From: Clostridiales bacterium
GTDB taxonomy: Bacteria; Bacillota; Clostridia; Christensenellales; Borkfalkiaceae
Reading direction: 5' to 3'
DNA length: 64,000 bases
Assembly: GCA_015055805.1 (NCBI GenBank)
Contig: SVHN01000004.1
Span: 1-64,000 of the forward strand
The position numbers and the translations under genes are program-made. Under the pieces are notes generated by a model. It did no database searches, was not told the origin of the DNA, and worked only from the letters and a program-made list of their open reading frames with translations. Shown piece after piece: positions 8,734-16,169 of the stretch. Positions within the stretch are counted from its first letter, which is position 1. Each line of letters begins with the position of its first letter.

Positions 8734-9522
8734 ATGAAAAACAAAAAAACGACATTTGTTGTTATTACAATAGCATCGTGTATTTTGAGCGTATTATTTT
8801 CTGCCGTAGATATATGTTATTCACAAAAAGAAAGAGTTGAAAATCTATTAGATAAAATAGTTCCTTTATTTTTTGTAATGCCTTTATTAGTTTTGTTCTT
8901 GTCTACAACGCAAAAAAAAATATTTAACAAGATAAAGAATTTATGGTATTTAGTACCATGTTTACTCGTTGCCATAAATAATTTGCCATTTATTCCATGG
9001 ATAAAAGGTTTGAATAAGTTTGCAAATGTTGGTTTTCAAGAAGTTCTGCTGTTTATTTTTTATTGTGTATTAATAGGTGTTTTTGAGGAAATAGTTTTTC
9101 GTGGAATAATTTTTCCAAGTCTTTTAAGTCGTTTTGAAAAGAGTAAGAAAGGACTAATAAAATCAATGATTATTTCTTCTGTAATATTTGGTGTTGCACA
9201 TATAGTTAATGCATTTAGCGGTGCAGGAATCATAGAAACGTTGCTTCAAGTTGTGTATTCTTCGTTGATTGGTGGATTATGTGCTTTTGCTTTCGTTAAA
9301 ACAAATAATATAGTTTCATCAATTGTTGTGCATGCTTTATATAATTTTTGTGGACTACTTTTTAATGCAAAAATAGGTTTAGGATTAGGGGTATCGTTTG
9401 ACCTGCCTACTGTGATAATAACAGCAGTTTTGGCGGTTTTGGTTTTTGTATTTGTTGTTTTGTCATTGTTTTTTCAATCTAAGAAAGAAGTTGATAGTTT
9501 TTATAAACTAACAAACTGTTAA
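8734..9522 (+). CDS. CPBP family intramembrane protease
   Basis: 262 residues from ATG 8734, preceded by AAAGGTGGG at 8718-8725. About seven or eight hydrophobic segments are visible. The CPBP (Abi/CAAX-protease-like) motifs are present: EEIVFRG with Glu118-Glu119 and Arg123, and FGVAHI with His156. Members are membrane-embedded glutamic peptidases; bacterial ones have been linked to bacteriocin immunity, signalling or protein maturation. The neighbours do not reveal the target. It is preceded by about 90 bases without clear signals and followed by the repeat lipoprotein gene. Confidence 0.85.
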   Translation: MKNKKTTFVVITIASCILSVLFSAVDICYSQKERVENLLDKIVPLFFVMPLLVLFLSTTQKKIFNKIKNLWYLVPCLLVAINNLPFIPWIKGLNKFANVGFQEVLLFIFYCVLIGVFEEIVFRGIIFPSLLSRFEKSKKGLIKSMIISSVIFGVAHIVNAFSGAGIIETLLQVVYSSLIGGLCAFAFVKTNNIVSSIVVHALYNFCGLLFNAKIGLGLGVSFDLPTVIITAVLAVLVFVFVVLSLFFQSKKEVDSFYKLTNC

Positions 9523-9602
9523 AAAAACATAAGAATGGGTAATAAAAAGAAAATATATAATAATTTCCATAAATTAGATTTTTATTATTGTTGGGGATTG
9601 AA

Positions 9603-10469
9603 ATGAAAAAATTTATAGCATTATTCGTACCACTAATTTTACTTTTAAGTATTGGGGTTTTTAGTGCATGCTTTGTTGAAGAAGAACCTAGTGAAGATAA
9701 TAATATTACTTATACTATAACTTTTAATGATGGTAATGGTGGAATGTATTCACCAATTAGTGTTAAGTATAGTGAAATTATCATTGGGTTACCTATTGCA
9801 ATAGCACCAGAGGACAAACAATTCGATGGTTGGAAAACAGAAGATGGGATGAAAGTAATCGAGGGAATGACGTATATATACCTTAAAGATATTGAACTCA
9901 CTGCAATTTTCATTCCGAAAGAAGAAAAAAATGACTGGGAAAATATTACTTATACTATAACTTTTAATGATGGTAATGCTGGTGTTTATACACCAATTAG
10001 TATTAAGTATAGCGAAGTTATTGGACAACTGCCTATTGCAATTACACCTAATGACAAAGAGTTTATTGGATGGATAACAAACAGTGGCATAAATATAACC
10101 GAAGGTATGACGTTTACTTATGTTAACGATATTGAACTTACTGCGATCTTTGTTGATAAAAAATTTACCATTACCATTCAAAACACAACAAATGCATCAT
10201 TCACTGAATGGGTAGATGGAATGGTTGGTAATAAAGTTGTCGAAGTTGAAATTGGTGGAAAATTGAATATTCCAAAGATTAAATATGAAGAGATGTCTTC
10301 AGCAGAACGTAATTATCATGATTATAGATTTAAAGGTTGGTTTTATAAAGATAGAAATGGTAACGAAAGACAACTTAATTTAAATATGGAAATTACCCTA
10401 GAAAATCTTTCTGTTAATACATATGAAATAGTAGTTTATGCGAAAGTAAGTAGGCAATGGATTGGTTGA
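9603..10469 (+). CDS. lipoprotein with two InlB-type (Listeria-Bacteroides) repeats
   Basis: 288 residues from ATG 9603 (GGGGATTGAA just upstream). A signal peptide ends in VFSAC, a lipobox-like site, so the mature protein should be lipid-anchored at Cys22. Two tandem copies of an 80-residue unit start with NITYTITFNDGN and end in ELTAIF. The pattern of a beta-strand with a small-residue turn, FDGW/FIGW and a final AIF is that of the InlB B-repeat (Flg_new) family found in surface proteins of Gram-positive gut bacteria. A third, divergent unit (FTITIQNTTNASF to FKGWFY) follows. A role in adhesion or polysaccharide contact is an inference. It ends in TGA before a strong terminator. Confidence 0.75.
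   Translation: MKKFIALFVPLILLLSIGVFSACFVEEEPSEDNNITYTITFNDGNGGMYSPISVKYSEIIIGLPIAIAPEDKQFDGWKTEDGMKVIEGMTYIYLKDIELTAIFIPKEEKNDWENITYTITFNDGNAGVYTPISIKYSEVIGQLPIAITPNDKEFIGWITNSGINITEGMTFTYVNDIELTAIFVDKKFTITIQNTTNASFTEWVDGMVGNKVVEVEIGGKLNIPKIKYEEMSSAERNYHDYRFKGWFYKDRNGNERQLNLNMEITLENLSVNTYEIVVYAKVSRQWIG
9702..10170 (+). repeat. tandem duplication, 240-bp period
   Basis: The 37 bases from 9702 and from 9942 are identical (they begin AATATTACTTATAC). The rest of the two units is diverged but aligned, giving a period of exactly 240 bp or 80 codons. This is an internal duplication of the InlB-type repeat in the lipoprotein gene. Confidence 0.8.
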
Positions 10470-10525
10470 TTAGCCTTGTAATAGATATAATTTTCCTAAA
10501 TGATAAATAAATTAATGATTTTAAT

Positions 10526-10562
10526 GGTGTACAAATCTACGGATTTGTGCGCCCTTTTTTTT
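10526..10562 (+). terminator. intrinsic terminator after lipoprotein gene
   Basis: A 12-bp stem (10526-10537 with 10542-10553, two G-T pairs) with a four-base loop TACG is followed by CTTTTTTTT. It closes the accessory surface-protein region before the mobile-element relic. Confidence 0.85.
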
Positions 10563-10601
10563 ATTTTAAAATTTTTTGAAAAAAATTAAAAAAATTTTTA
10601 T

Positions 10602-10626
10602 ATTGTGGCAATTAGGTTGCCACAAT
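10602..10626. repeat. perfect inverted repeat with GTGGCAA core
   Basis: ATTGTGGCAA (10602-10611) and TTGCCACAAT (10617-10626) are exact inverse copies around five bases. The core matches the repeated GTGGCAA motifs near the integrase end at 12604-12645. No T-run follows, so this looks like a protein-binding site rather than a terminator. Confidence 0.6.
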
Positions 10627-10672
10627 AGTCGTTAAAATACAGTTTACAAGGAACAAAGGAGGGGATAAGTGG

Positions 10673-11254
10673 TTGAAAAGTACAATAGAAAGAAGGAGAA
10701 TACTTCTTGAATTATTGTCAGTTAGAAAACGAGAAAAGATAGAAAATCTAGCAAACGAGCTTGATGTGTCAGTCAGGACAATAAGATACGATATTGAAAT
10801 ATTATCTTGCACTTATCCTAAGAACGGCAAGAATTTAAGGACAATGATTGTCTGTGATGAGGCGCACTTGTTTATAGACGCTAAATTCCCGATAGCATTA
10901 GACTTCTTTTTCTCAATGAGTAAACGAATAAGAAAGTATAACGGTAGCTTTATTCCTGCGACACAAAATATAGCCGACTGGAATGCTAACGAAGAGTTAA
11001 GAGGTAAGACGAGTGCAATATTAAAAAACAGTCAGTACACGTTTATATTCAAGCTGTCGGCACCAGATATGAAAGACGTGCTAGACGTGTATAAGGCGGG
11101 GGACAGTTTTAACGAGGAAGAACAGCGAATGATAATTTCAGCTGTAACAGGACAAGTGTTCTTTATAGGTTCGTCAGAGTTACGAACATGTGTAAAAATA
11201 ACTTCAGGCGAACTCGCAATGAGTTTGTTTGATGAGAATAAAAAAGGAGGATAA
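10673..11254 (+). CDS. chimeric ORF: DeoR-type HTH start fused to VirB4-like ATPase C-terminus
   Basis: Starts at TTG 10673 behind AAAGGAGGGG (10655-10664). Residues 1-48 are a helix-turn-helix of the type found in small regulators of conjugative elements (ANELDVSVRTIRYDIEIL). From about residue 50 the sequence switches to the C-terminus of a VirB4/TraE-type conjugation ATPase: MIVCDEAHLF has the Walker B acidic pair, followed by the PATQNIADW and AILKNSQYTF segments. The normal HTH protein lacks this, and a VirB4 protein is about 600-800 residues with its Walker A far upstream, which is missing here. The fusion is in frame, so a protein may be made, but it can have neither a complete regulator nor a working ATPase. 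Confidence 0.75.
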   Translation: MKSTIERRRILLELLSVRKREKIENLANELDVSVRTIRYDIEILSCTYPKNGKNLRTMIVCDEAHLFIDAKFPIALDFFFSMSKRIRKYNGSFIPATQNIADWNANEELRGKTSAILKNSQYTFIFKLSAPDMKDVLDVYKAGDSFNEEEQRMIISAVTGQVFFIGSSELRTCVKITSGELAMSLFDENKKGG

Positions 11255-11260
11255 GATAAT

Positions 11261-11926
11261 TTGACAAAAACAAAGAAAACAACTATATTGCTTTTGATTT
11301 CGCTATTGATTATGTCTGCCATAATACTATTATTTTCAGGAAATAACTATACAAACATTGCTTTTGCTGATTCTACAAGAGGTAATCTTGGTGGCGTTGG
11401 TTTATCACAAGATGTATATAGTGAAGATTCAGATACGGGTAGTTCTTGGGGAGAAAGCGACCATACTAGCTATGATGGACACATTAGATTTACAGCGCAT
11501 AATGCTGCTAGTTTTATTGGATACGATTTGACTAATTGGACTATGAGTACAGTAATATCTGGTGAAAACACTTACGTGATTATTGCCGTAAATAACTATG
11601 GTTTTACTACAACTGAAACTGTAATTATTACGCATAAATACATTGTGACGTCTAGAAAAGTAGTTAATTGTACCGAACAGGGGTATACCGTATATAAATG
11701 TATAACTTGTAATGAAAGTATTGTTTCTGATTACGTGAACGCATTAGGGCATAATTATGATTCGTTGGTAATACCGCCAACTTGTACTGAACGTGGGTAT
11801 ACGTTAAATAGTTGTACTAGGTGTGATCATACGACAATGACTAATTACGTTAATGCGCTTGGGCATAGTTATACGTCGCAAACGATAGAAGCAACGTGTA
11901 CCGAAAATGGTTGTATACTGGATTAA
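11261..11926 (+). CDS. exported protein with CTxxGYT cysteine repeats, 3' end replaced by integrase DNA
   Basis: TTG 11261 follows AAAAAGGAGG at 11241-11250. A signal peptide or anchor covers residues 1-37. From about residue 135 there are two copies of a roughly 40-residue repeat (CTEQGYTVYKC/C.. and CTERGYTLNSC/C.., each ending in NALGHNY or NALGHSY) and the start of a third (CTENG). Such CxxC repeats occur in secreted Clostridial proteins; they may bind zinc. After CTENG the sequence is no longer repeat but integrase coding DNA in another frame, so the protein ends prematurely with CILD. The native gene must have been longer. Confidence 0.65.
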   Translation: MTKTKKTTILLLISLLIMSAIILLFSGNNYTNIAFADSTRGNLGGVGLSQDVYSEDSDTGSSWGESDHTSYDGHIRFTAHNAASFIGYDLTNWTMSTVISGENTYVIIAVNNYGFTTTETVIITHKYIVTSRKVVNCTEQGYTVYKCITCNESIVSDYVNALGHNYDSLVIPPTCTERGYTLNSCTRCDHTTMTNYVNALGHSYTSQTIEATCTENGCILD

Positions 11927-12495
11927 GAAAAGGCGAAGCTGTTGCATTGTGTTGGAAAGACATAAATTTTGAAACTAAAGAAATATCCGTAAACAAGTCG
12001 GTCAATAGAAAAATACCAGACTTGGTTGATATTGATAGAACAATAAAGAAAGATAACTGCAATTCAAGTGTTGGGTGGCATTTTGTTGGAAATAGAGTTT
12101 ACGAAATAACATCTACAAAAACCACGTCGTCCAGCAGAAGGGTTCTGCTTTCGGACAACATTTATCAAGAATTAATTAAACATTATGAATTCTCAAAAAA
12201 ATGTTATGGTTTTAATAATGATTGGTTTGTTTTTGGTGGTGAAACACCGCTAACAGATCAAACGATAAGACGAAGAATGAATGAAATGGCAGATAGGGCT
12301 GGTATAAAAAGAATTAGAGTGCACGATTTAAGACATTCACACGCTTCGCTTTTAATTAATAATAATCATAATATTTTAATAGTAGCAAAACGTTTAGGAC
12401 ATAGCGATATTAAACAGACACTTAATACATATAGTCATTTAATGCCTAATGTGCAAAATGAGATTGTTGATGCGATAAATATTAAGCTTAATTAA
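11896..12495 (+). pseudogene. int: tyrosine recombinase (integrase), catalytic-domain remnant
   Basis: Integrase similarity begins abruptly at LYTGLRKGE (codons from about 11914), which holds the first catalytic arginine. It continues through HDLRHSHAS (His-x-x-Arg) and LGHSDIKQTLNTYSH (second His and the nucleophile Tyr). The N-terminal arm- and core-binding domains, normally about 170-200 residues, are absent. The upstream ATG belongs to the fused surface-protein gene. The family is that of Tn916- and phage-type integrases. The catalytic residues remain but the protein should not bind DNA properly. The gene stops 212 bases before the 3' end of tRNA-Trp. Confidence 0.8.
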
Positions 12496-12535
12496 TCGCA
12501 ATTAGTGTTGCTAAAAATTGACAATGAGCGATTAA
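12492..12535. repeat. 8-bp inverted repeat around a promoter -35 element
   Basis: TTAATCGC (12492-12499, covering the integrase stop codon) and GCGATTAA (12528-12535) are exact inverse copies. The TTGACA of the promoter at 12518 lies between them, so the pair could be an operator or a large hairpin. Confidence 0.4.
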
Positions 12536-12546
12536 ATTGTTATAAT
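12518..12546 (+). promoter_or_regulatory. consensus sigma-A promoter after the integrase remnant
   Basis: TTGACA (12518-12523), a 17-base spacer and TATAAT (12541-12546) match the consensus at all 12 positions. Transcription would run rightward over the GTGGCAA repeats and antisense to the tRNA-Trp gene toward proC. No ORF with a ribosome site follows before the tRNA. Confidence 0.7.
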
Positions 12547-12603
12547 AAATAAGTAAAATTTTCTTGTCGGGATGACTAAATTAGTAACTAAAAAGAATGG
12601 TTG

Positions 12604-12645
12604 GTGGCAACTTTTGTGGCAACTTTGGTGGCAACTTCGTGGCAA
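12604..12645. repeat. four GTGGCAA direct repeats, probable integrase or excisionase sites
   Basis: GTGGCAA begins at 12604, 12616, 12628 and 12639, three of the copies extended to GTGGCAACTT. The 11-12 bp steps place the motifs roughly on one face of the helix. Arm-type integrase binding sites of tRNA-targeting elements are arranged in this way. The same heptamer is present in both orientations at 10605-10623. Confidence 0.6.
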
Positions 12646-12661
12646 GATACAATATATAGTT

Positions 12662-12705
12662 AAAAAAATAACCCCATAACCACAATATGTTGTGGAAATG
12701 AGGTT
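12662..12705 (-). terminator. intrinsic terminator of tRNA-Trp
   Basis: Read on the minus strand, a two-part stem (AACCTCAT/ATGGGGTT with one mismatch, then CCACAA/TTGTGG with a CATA loop) is followed by ATTTTTTT. It starts right after the tRNA CCA end. Confidence 0.8.
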
Positions 12706-12706
12706 T

Positions 12707-12782
12707 TGGCAGGGGAGACGCGACTCGAACACGCAACCGGCGGTTTTGGAGACCGCTGCTCTACCAATTGAGCCACTCCCCT
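12707..12782 (-). tRNA. trnW: tRNA-Trp (anticodon CCA)
   Basis: On the minus strand the 76-nt sequence folds into a complete cloverleaf: acceptor AGGGGAG/CTCCCCT, D arm GCTC/GAGC, anticodon stem GCGGT/ACCGC with loop CTCCAAA (anticodon CCA), T arm GCGTG/CGCGT (one G-T pair) with loop TTCGAGT, discriminator G and an encoded CCA end. It is the only RNA gene I find in the window, and its 3' end faces the integrase remnant. Confidence 0.97.
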
Positions 12783-12794
12783 AAAAACATATTG

Positions 12795-12823
12795 ATTATA
12801 TAATAAATCTTGATTTTAGTCAA
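12795..12823 (-). promoter_or_regulatory. promoter of tRNA-Trp
   Basis: On the minus strand TTGACT (12823-12818), a 17-base spacer and TATAAT (12800-12795) lie 12 bases before the first tRNA base, as expected for a stable RNA promoter. Confidence 0.85.
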
Positions 12824-12839
12824 TCAAAATGAGGTCAAA

Positions 12840-13646
12840 ATGAAAAAGAAATTTAAATTAGGTGTAATTGGCGCAGGTTTTATGGCAACTGCCATTATTA
12901 ATGGCGCGATAAAGTCTTCAATTATAGATGCGGAAGATATTTTGGTGAGCGACGTTAGTCGTGAATCACTTGATAAAATGCAGCAAAATGGTGTGAGCGT
13001 AACTATGGATACTTGTTCGTTGGTCAACAACAGCGAATTTGTATTGTTTGCTGTAAAGCCACAATCGCTGCGTGAAGTTTTGGAAACGATAAAGGACTGT
13101 AACTGCTATAAATTTATTTCTATAATGGCAGGTGTTAGAAAAGATAAAATTAAATCAGTATTTACTTCTGCTGAGGTTGCTCGTTGCATGCCTAATACTC
13201 CTTGTGCAATAGGGTGTGGCGCGGTTGGTCTTGATGTTTCTGATTATACGGATTTAGCTGATATTGAATTTGTTAAAAATTTACTTTCGTCATTTGCGCA
13301 AGTGGTTATTGTAACGGAAGATAAAATGAACGCGGTGACGGGTGTTAGTGGAAGTTCGCCTGCTTACTTCTATTTGTTTTTGAAAGGCGTGATCGAGGCT
13401 GGCGTTCAAGAAGGTCTATCAGTAGATGAGGCGAAAATTCTTGCCGCAAATACAATGATTGGTGCGGGTAAAATGGTGCTTAATAATCCTGATAAAAGTC
13501 TTGACGAGTTAATAAATGCCGTTTGTAGTAAAGGTGGAACTACAATTGAAGCAGTTAAGGTTTATAATGAAAATGGTTTAAATAATATCACGAGTAAGGC
13601 TGTACGTGCATGCGTAAAACGTTCTATTGAACTTGAGGAATTATAA
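12840..13646 (+). CDS. proC: pyrroline-5-carboxylate reductase
   Basis: 268 residues from ATG 12840 (GAGGT at 12831-12835). The enzyme reduces 1-pyrroline-5-carboxylate to proline with NAD(P)H in the cytoplasm, the last step of proline synthesis. The N-terminal Rossmann motif is GVIGAGFMATAI. The C-terminal dimerisation helix contains the family signature GVSGSSPAYFYLFLKGVIEAG, and the length is normal. The stop codon overlaps the rnhA start by one base, so the two are translationally coupled. Confidence 0.95.
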   Translation: MKKKFKLGVIGAGFMATAIINGAIKSSIIDAEDILVSDVSRESLDKMQQNGVSVTMDTCSLVNNSEFVLFAVKPQSLREVLETIKDCNCYKFISIMAGVRKDKIKSVFTSAEVARCMPNTPCAIGCGAVGLDVSDYTDLADIEFVKNLLSSFAQVVIVTEDKMNAVTGVSGSSPAYFYLFLKGVIEAGVQEGLSVDEAKILAANTMIGAGKMVLNNPDKSLDELINAVCSKGGTTIEAVKVYNENGLNNITSKAVRACVKRSIELEEL

Positions 13647-14095
13647 TGAAAACGGTTGATTTATATACTGACGGCGCGTGTAGCGGAAATCCTGGTGTTG
13701 GTGGATATTGTGCAATACTTATTTATAATGGCAATGAAAAAATTGTTAGTGGATACGAAAAAGACACGACTAATAATCGTATGGAAATACTTGCAGTTAT
13801 AAAGGGTTTAGATGCGTTAAAAGAGCCGTGCAACGTAAATGTTTACAGCGATTCGCAATACGTTGTTGATGCGTTTAATCAGCAATGGATAAATTCATGG
13901 GTGAGTAACGGTTGGCGCACGGCGGGTAAAAAGGAAGTCAAAAACGTGGATCTTTGGAAAACGCTTTTAGAATTGGTTGAACGCAACAACGTAACCTTTG
14001 TAAAGGTTAAAGGTCACGCCGATAACGAGTATAATAATCGCTGCGATAAAATCGCTGTTGACGAATATAGAAAACAACAATTAAAATCTGATTAA
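13646..14095 (+). CDS. rnhA: ribonuclease HI
   Basis: 149 residues. It degrades the RNA strand of RNA-DNA hybrids left by primers and R-loops. The metal-binding acidic residues are visible: Asp8 in LYTDGACSGNPG, Glu in NNRMEILAV, Asp in YSDSQYVV and the Asp in CDKIAVDEY. The basic protrusion (WINSWVSNGWRTAGKKEVKN) typical of the E. coli-like HI type is present, so it is not the stripped-down form. The start overlaps the proC stop codon by one base. Confidence 0.95.
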   Translation: MKTVDLYTDGACSGNPGVGGYCAILIYNGNEKIVSGYEKDTTNNRMEILAVIKGLDALKEPCNVNVYSDSQYVVDAFNQQWINSWVSNGWRTAGKKEVKNVDLWKTLLELVERNNVTFVKVKGHADNEYNNRCDKIAVDEYRKQQLKSD

Positions 14096-14138
14096 TCTTA
14101 GCGTGATTGTGTCACGCATAATAGTGTTTGAGTGTGCA

Positions 14139-14885
14139 ATGAATATATTAATTTGTAACGATGATGGAATAATGAGCAACGGCATTGTAAGTGTTGCTAA
14201 AAGACTTGCAGTTAGTCATAACGTCCTTGTTGTTGCACCTGATGGGAACAGGTCGGCAGCCTCTCACTCGTTGACGATATCTTCGACAATAAAGATGAAA
14301 GAGTGCTTCCATATAGACAGATGCAAGGCATACGCTTTAAGTGGCACGCCTGCTGATTGCGTAAAGTTTGCCGAATTGTTTTTTAAGGGGTTTAAGGCGG
14401 ATATTGTTGTTTCAGGTATAAATAAAGGACATAATATAGGTTCTGATATATTGTATTCAGCGACAGTTTCGACAGCTATTGAAGCGGCGTTTTTTGATAA
14501 AATTGCCTTTGCTTTTTCCGTATTTAGTCTAGGAGAAAGTGATTTTGATACGTACGCTCGTTATGCAGAAAACATAATTTATAGTTTGTTGCCTATTTCT
14601 AAGATAGGCGACATTTGGAACGTTAATTTTCCAGCTCCAAGCCTTGGTGAGATTAAAGGTGTAAAATTTACTAAATTAGGTAAGCAACTTTATTCTGATA
14701 GATATGAAAAAGTAAGTGAAAATGAATACAGATTAGTTGGGGAATTAATCGACCACAATCAAAACGATGCGGATTGTGATATTGAATGGAGTAAAAAAGG
14801 CTATATAACGATAACACCAATATTGTTAAACAAAACAAATCATAAACGAATAAAAGAAGTTAAAGATATATGCGTAAAGTTGTAG
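14139..14885 (+). CDS. surE: 5'/3'-nucleotidase SurE
   Basis: 248 residues from ATG 14139, chosen because NILICNDDG, the metal-binding start of SurE (the Asp pair), follows at once; the frame is open a further 12 codons upstream but that part resembles nothing. Other family motifs are APDGNRSAASHSLT and VSGINKGHNIGSDILYSATV. SurE removes phosphate from nucleoside monophosphates and may hydrolyse short polyphosphate. It overlaps the next gene by 16 bases. Confidence 0.92.
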   Translation: MNILICNDDGIMSNGIVSVAKRLAVSHNVLVVAPDGNRSAASHSLTISSTIKMKECFHIDRCKAYALSGTPADCVKFAELFFKGFKADIVVSGINKGHNIGSDILYSATVSTAIEAAFFDKIAFAFSVFSLGESDFDTYARYAENIIYSLLPISKIGDIWNVNFPAPSLGEIKGVKFTKLGKQLYSDRYEKVSENEYRLVGELIDHNQNDADCDIEWSKKGYITITPILLNKTNHKRIKEVKDICVKL

Positions 14886-16090
14886 TTGTGGGTGGAGGCG
14901 CGGCCGGTATGTTTGCTGCATATGCAGCAGTATCGTCGGGAAAAAGCGTTATCCTTTTAGAAAAAAATGAGAAGCTTGGAAAAAAACTTTATATAACAGG
15001 GAAAGGACGTTGTAATTTAACCAACGACGTACCTGTCAATGAATTTTTTTCAAACGTTGTGTCAAACCCTAAATTTTTATATGGTTGTATAAATTCCTTT
15101 TCGCCAGAAGATACTATTAAGTTTTTCACTAACAATTCGTTGAGCCTAAAAACGGAGCGCGGAAATAGAGTTTTTCCTTCAAGCGATAAGGCTAGTGACG
15201 TTACTAAAACTTTGGAAAAAATATTAGTTAATTCTGGTGTGGACGTTAGATTAAATACTTCTGTGGTCAGTTTGATTTATGACGAGCAAACGGTCTTAGG
15301 CGTAAAAACTGATAAAGGTGAAATTATTTGTGATAGCGTTATAGTCTGCTGTGGTGGGGTTTCATATCCGCTTACTGGTAGCACGGGTGACGGATACAAA
15401 TTTGCAAGGTCTGTTGGACATAACGTTATTGATTTAAGACCAGGGTTAGTAGGTATTGAATTAAATGGTAACGAATTTTTAGATGCTCAAGGCGTTTCTT
15501 TGAAAAACGTGACGTTGACTGCGAAAATTAACGATAAAACGGTTTTTAGCGACTTTGGTGAAATGTTGTTTACGCATTTTGGTGTTTCTGGTCCTTTGGT
15601 TTTATCTTGTTCCTCAATGATAAATAGGTTGCAGTTAAAAGACGTTAAGCTGCAAATTGACTTAAAACCCGCGCTATCGTATAACGTTTTGGACGATAGA
15701 CTCATTAGAGAGTTTAAGGAAAATAAGAGCAAAGAAATTCAAACTGTTATGAGATCACTATTGCCTAAATCCTTGATTAAAATGGTGCTAAATCAGTCCA
15801 AAGTCAACGCGTATAAAGGGTGTAGCGAAATAACTCAGGCGGAAAGGGCTAATATTGTTGATGCGTTAAAACGCCTTGAATTTTCAGTAAAAAAACTTCG
15901 CCCGATCGACGAGGCGATTATAACTAGCGGTGGTGTTTGCGTGAAAGAAATTAATCCTAAAACAATGGAGAGTAAACTTAAAAAAGGCTTGTATTTTGCC
16001 GGTGAAGTGCTGGACGTTGATGCTTTTACGGGTGGTTTTAATATCCAAATCGCGTTTTCAACGGGATATGCGGCAGGAATTAATTGTTAA
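14870..16090 (+). CDS. BaiN/HI0933-family FAD-dependent oxidoreductase
   Basis: 406 residues. An N-terminal FAD-binding dinucleotide fold (VVVGGGAAGMFAAYAA) is followed by LLEKNEKLGKKLYITGKGRCNLTN, the hallmark of the YhiN/BaiN family, and GGVSYPLTGSTGDGY in the middle. The C-terminus has the closing GEVLDVDAFTGGFNIQIAFSTG block. One member is a bile-acid flavoprotein reductase (BaiN), but most members have no proven substrate, so a bile acid role should not be assumed. The start lies inside surE, which suggests co-translation. Confidence 0.88.
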   Translation: MRKVVVVGGGAAGMFAAYAAVSSGKSVILLEKNEKLGKKLYITGKGRCNLTNDVPVNEFFSNVVSNPKFLYGCINSFSPEDTIKFFTNNSLSLKTERGNRVFPSSDKASDVTKTLEKILVNSGVDVRLNTSVVSLIYDEQTVLGVKTDKGEIICDSVIVCCGGVSYPLTGSTGDGYKFARSVGHNVIDLRPGLVGIELNGNEFLDAQGVSLKNVTLTAKINDKTVFSDFGEMLFTHFGVSGPLVLSCSSMINRLQLKDVKLQIDLKPALSYNVLDDRLIREFKENKSKEIQTVMRSLLPKSLIKMVLNQSKVNAYKGCSEITQAERANIVDALKRLEFSVKKLRPIDEAIITSGGVCVKEINPKTMESKLKKGLYFAGEVLDVDAFTGGFNIQIAFSTGYAAGINC

Positions 16091-16108
16091 AATAATAATA
16101 AAAAACGT

Positions 16109-16138
16109 TTGTCATTACATAATATTATTTGTTATAAT
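16109..16138 (+). promoter_or_regulatory. promoter of the cmk operon
   Basis: TTGTCA (16109-16114), an 18-base spacer and TATAAT (16133-16138) precede cmk by 31 bases, with an AAAAAAAAGGGG ribosome site between. Confidence 0.65.
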
Positions 16139-16169
16139 ATTATCGTTGTGAAAAAAAAGGGGTACAATT

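Larger units (their letters stand above)
10602..12650. mobile_element. remnant of an integrated conjugative element beside tRNA-Trp
   Basis: Between the terminator at 10562 and tRNA-Trp lie pieces of genes typical of integrative and conjugative elements: an HTH regulator start, the C-terminus of a VirB4-like ATPase, and the catalytic half of a tyrosine integrase. All are joined by deletions. GTGGCAA motifs occur at both edges (10605-10611 with its inverse at 10617-10623, and four copies at 12604-12645). The integrase end faces the tRNA, the usual arrangement for tRNA-targeting elements. The exact att repeats are not visible, so the boundaries are approximate. Confidence 0.6.

Noticed and set aside
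12604-12645. CRISPR array
   Set aside because: The repeat unit is 7-10 bases with 11-12-bp steps, much too short for repeat-spacer units, and no cas gene is present.
12532-12732. Minus-strand ORF with repeated SCHQSCHK
   Set aside because: It is the antisense reading of the GTGGCAA array, the tRNA terminator and the tRNA end; it has no ribosome site and overlaps a structural RNA.
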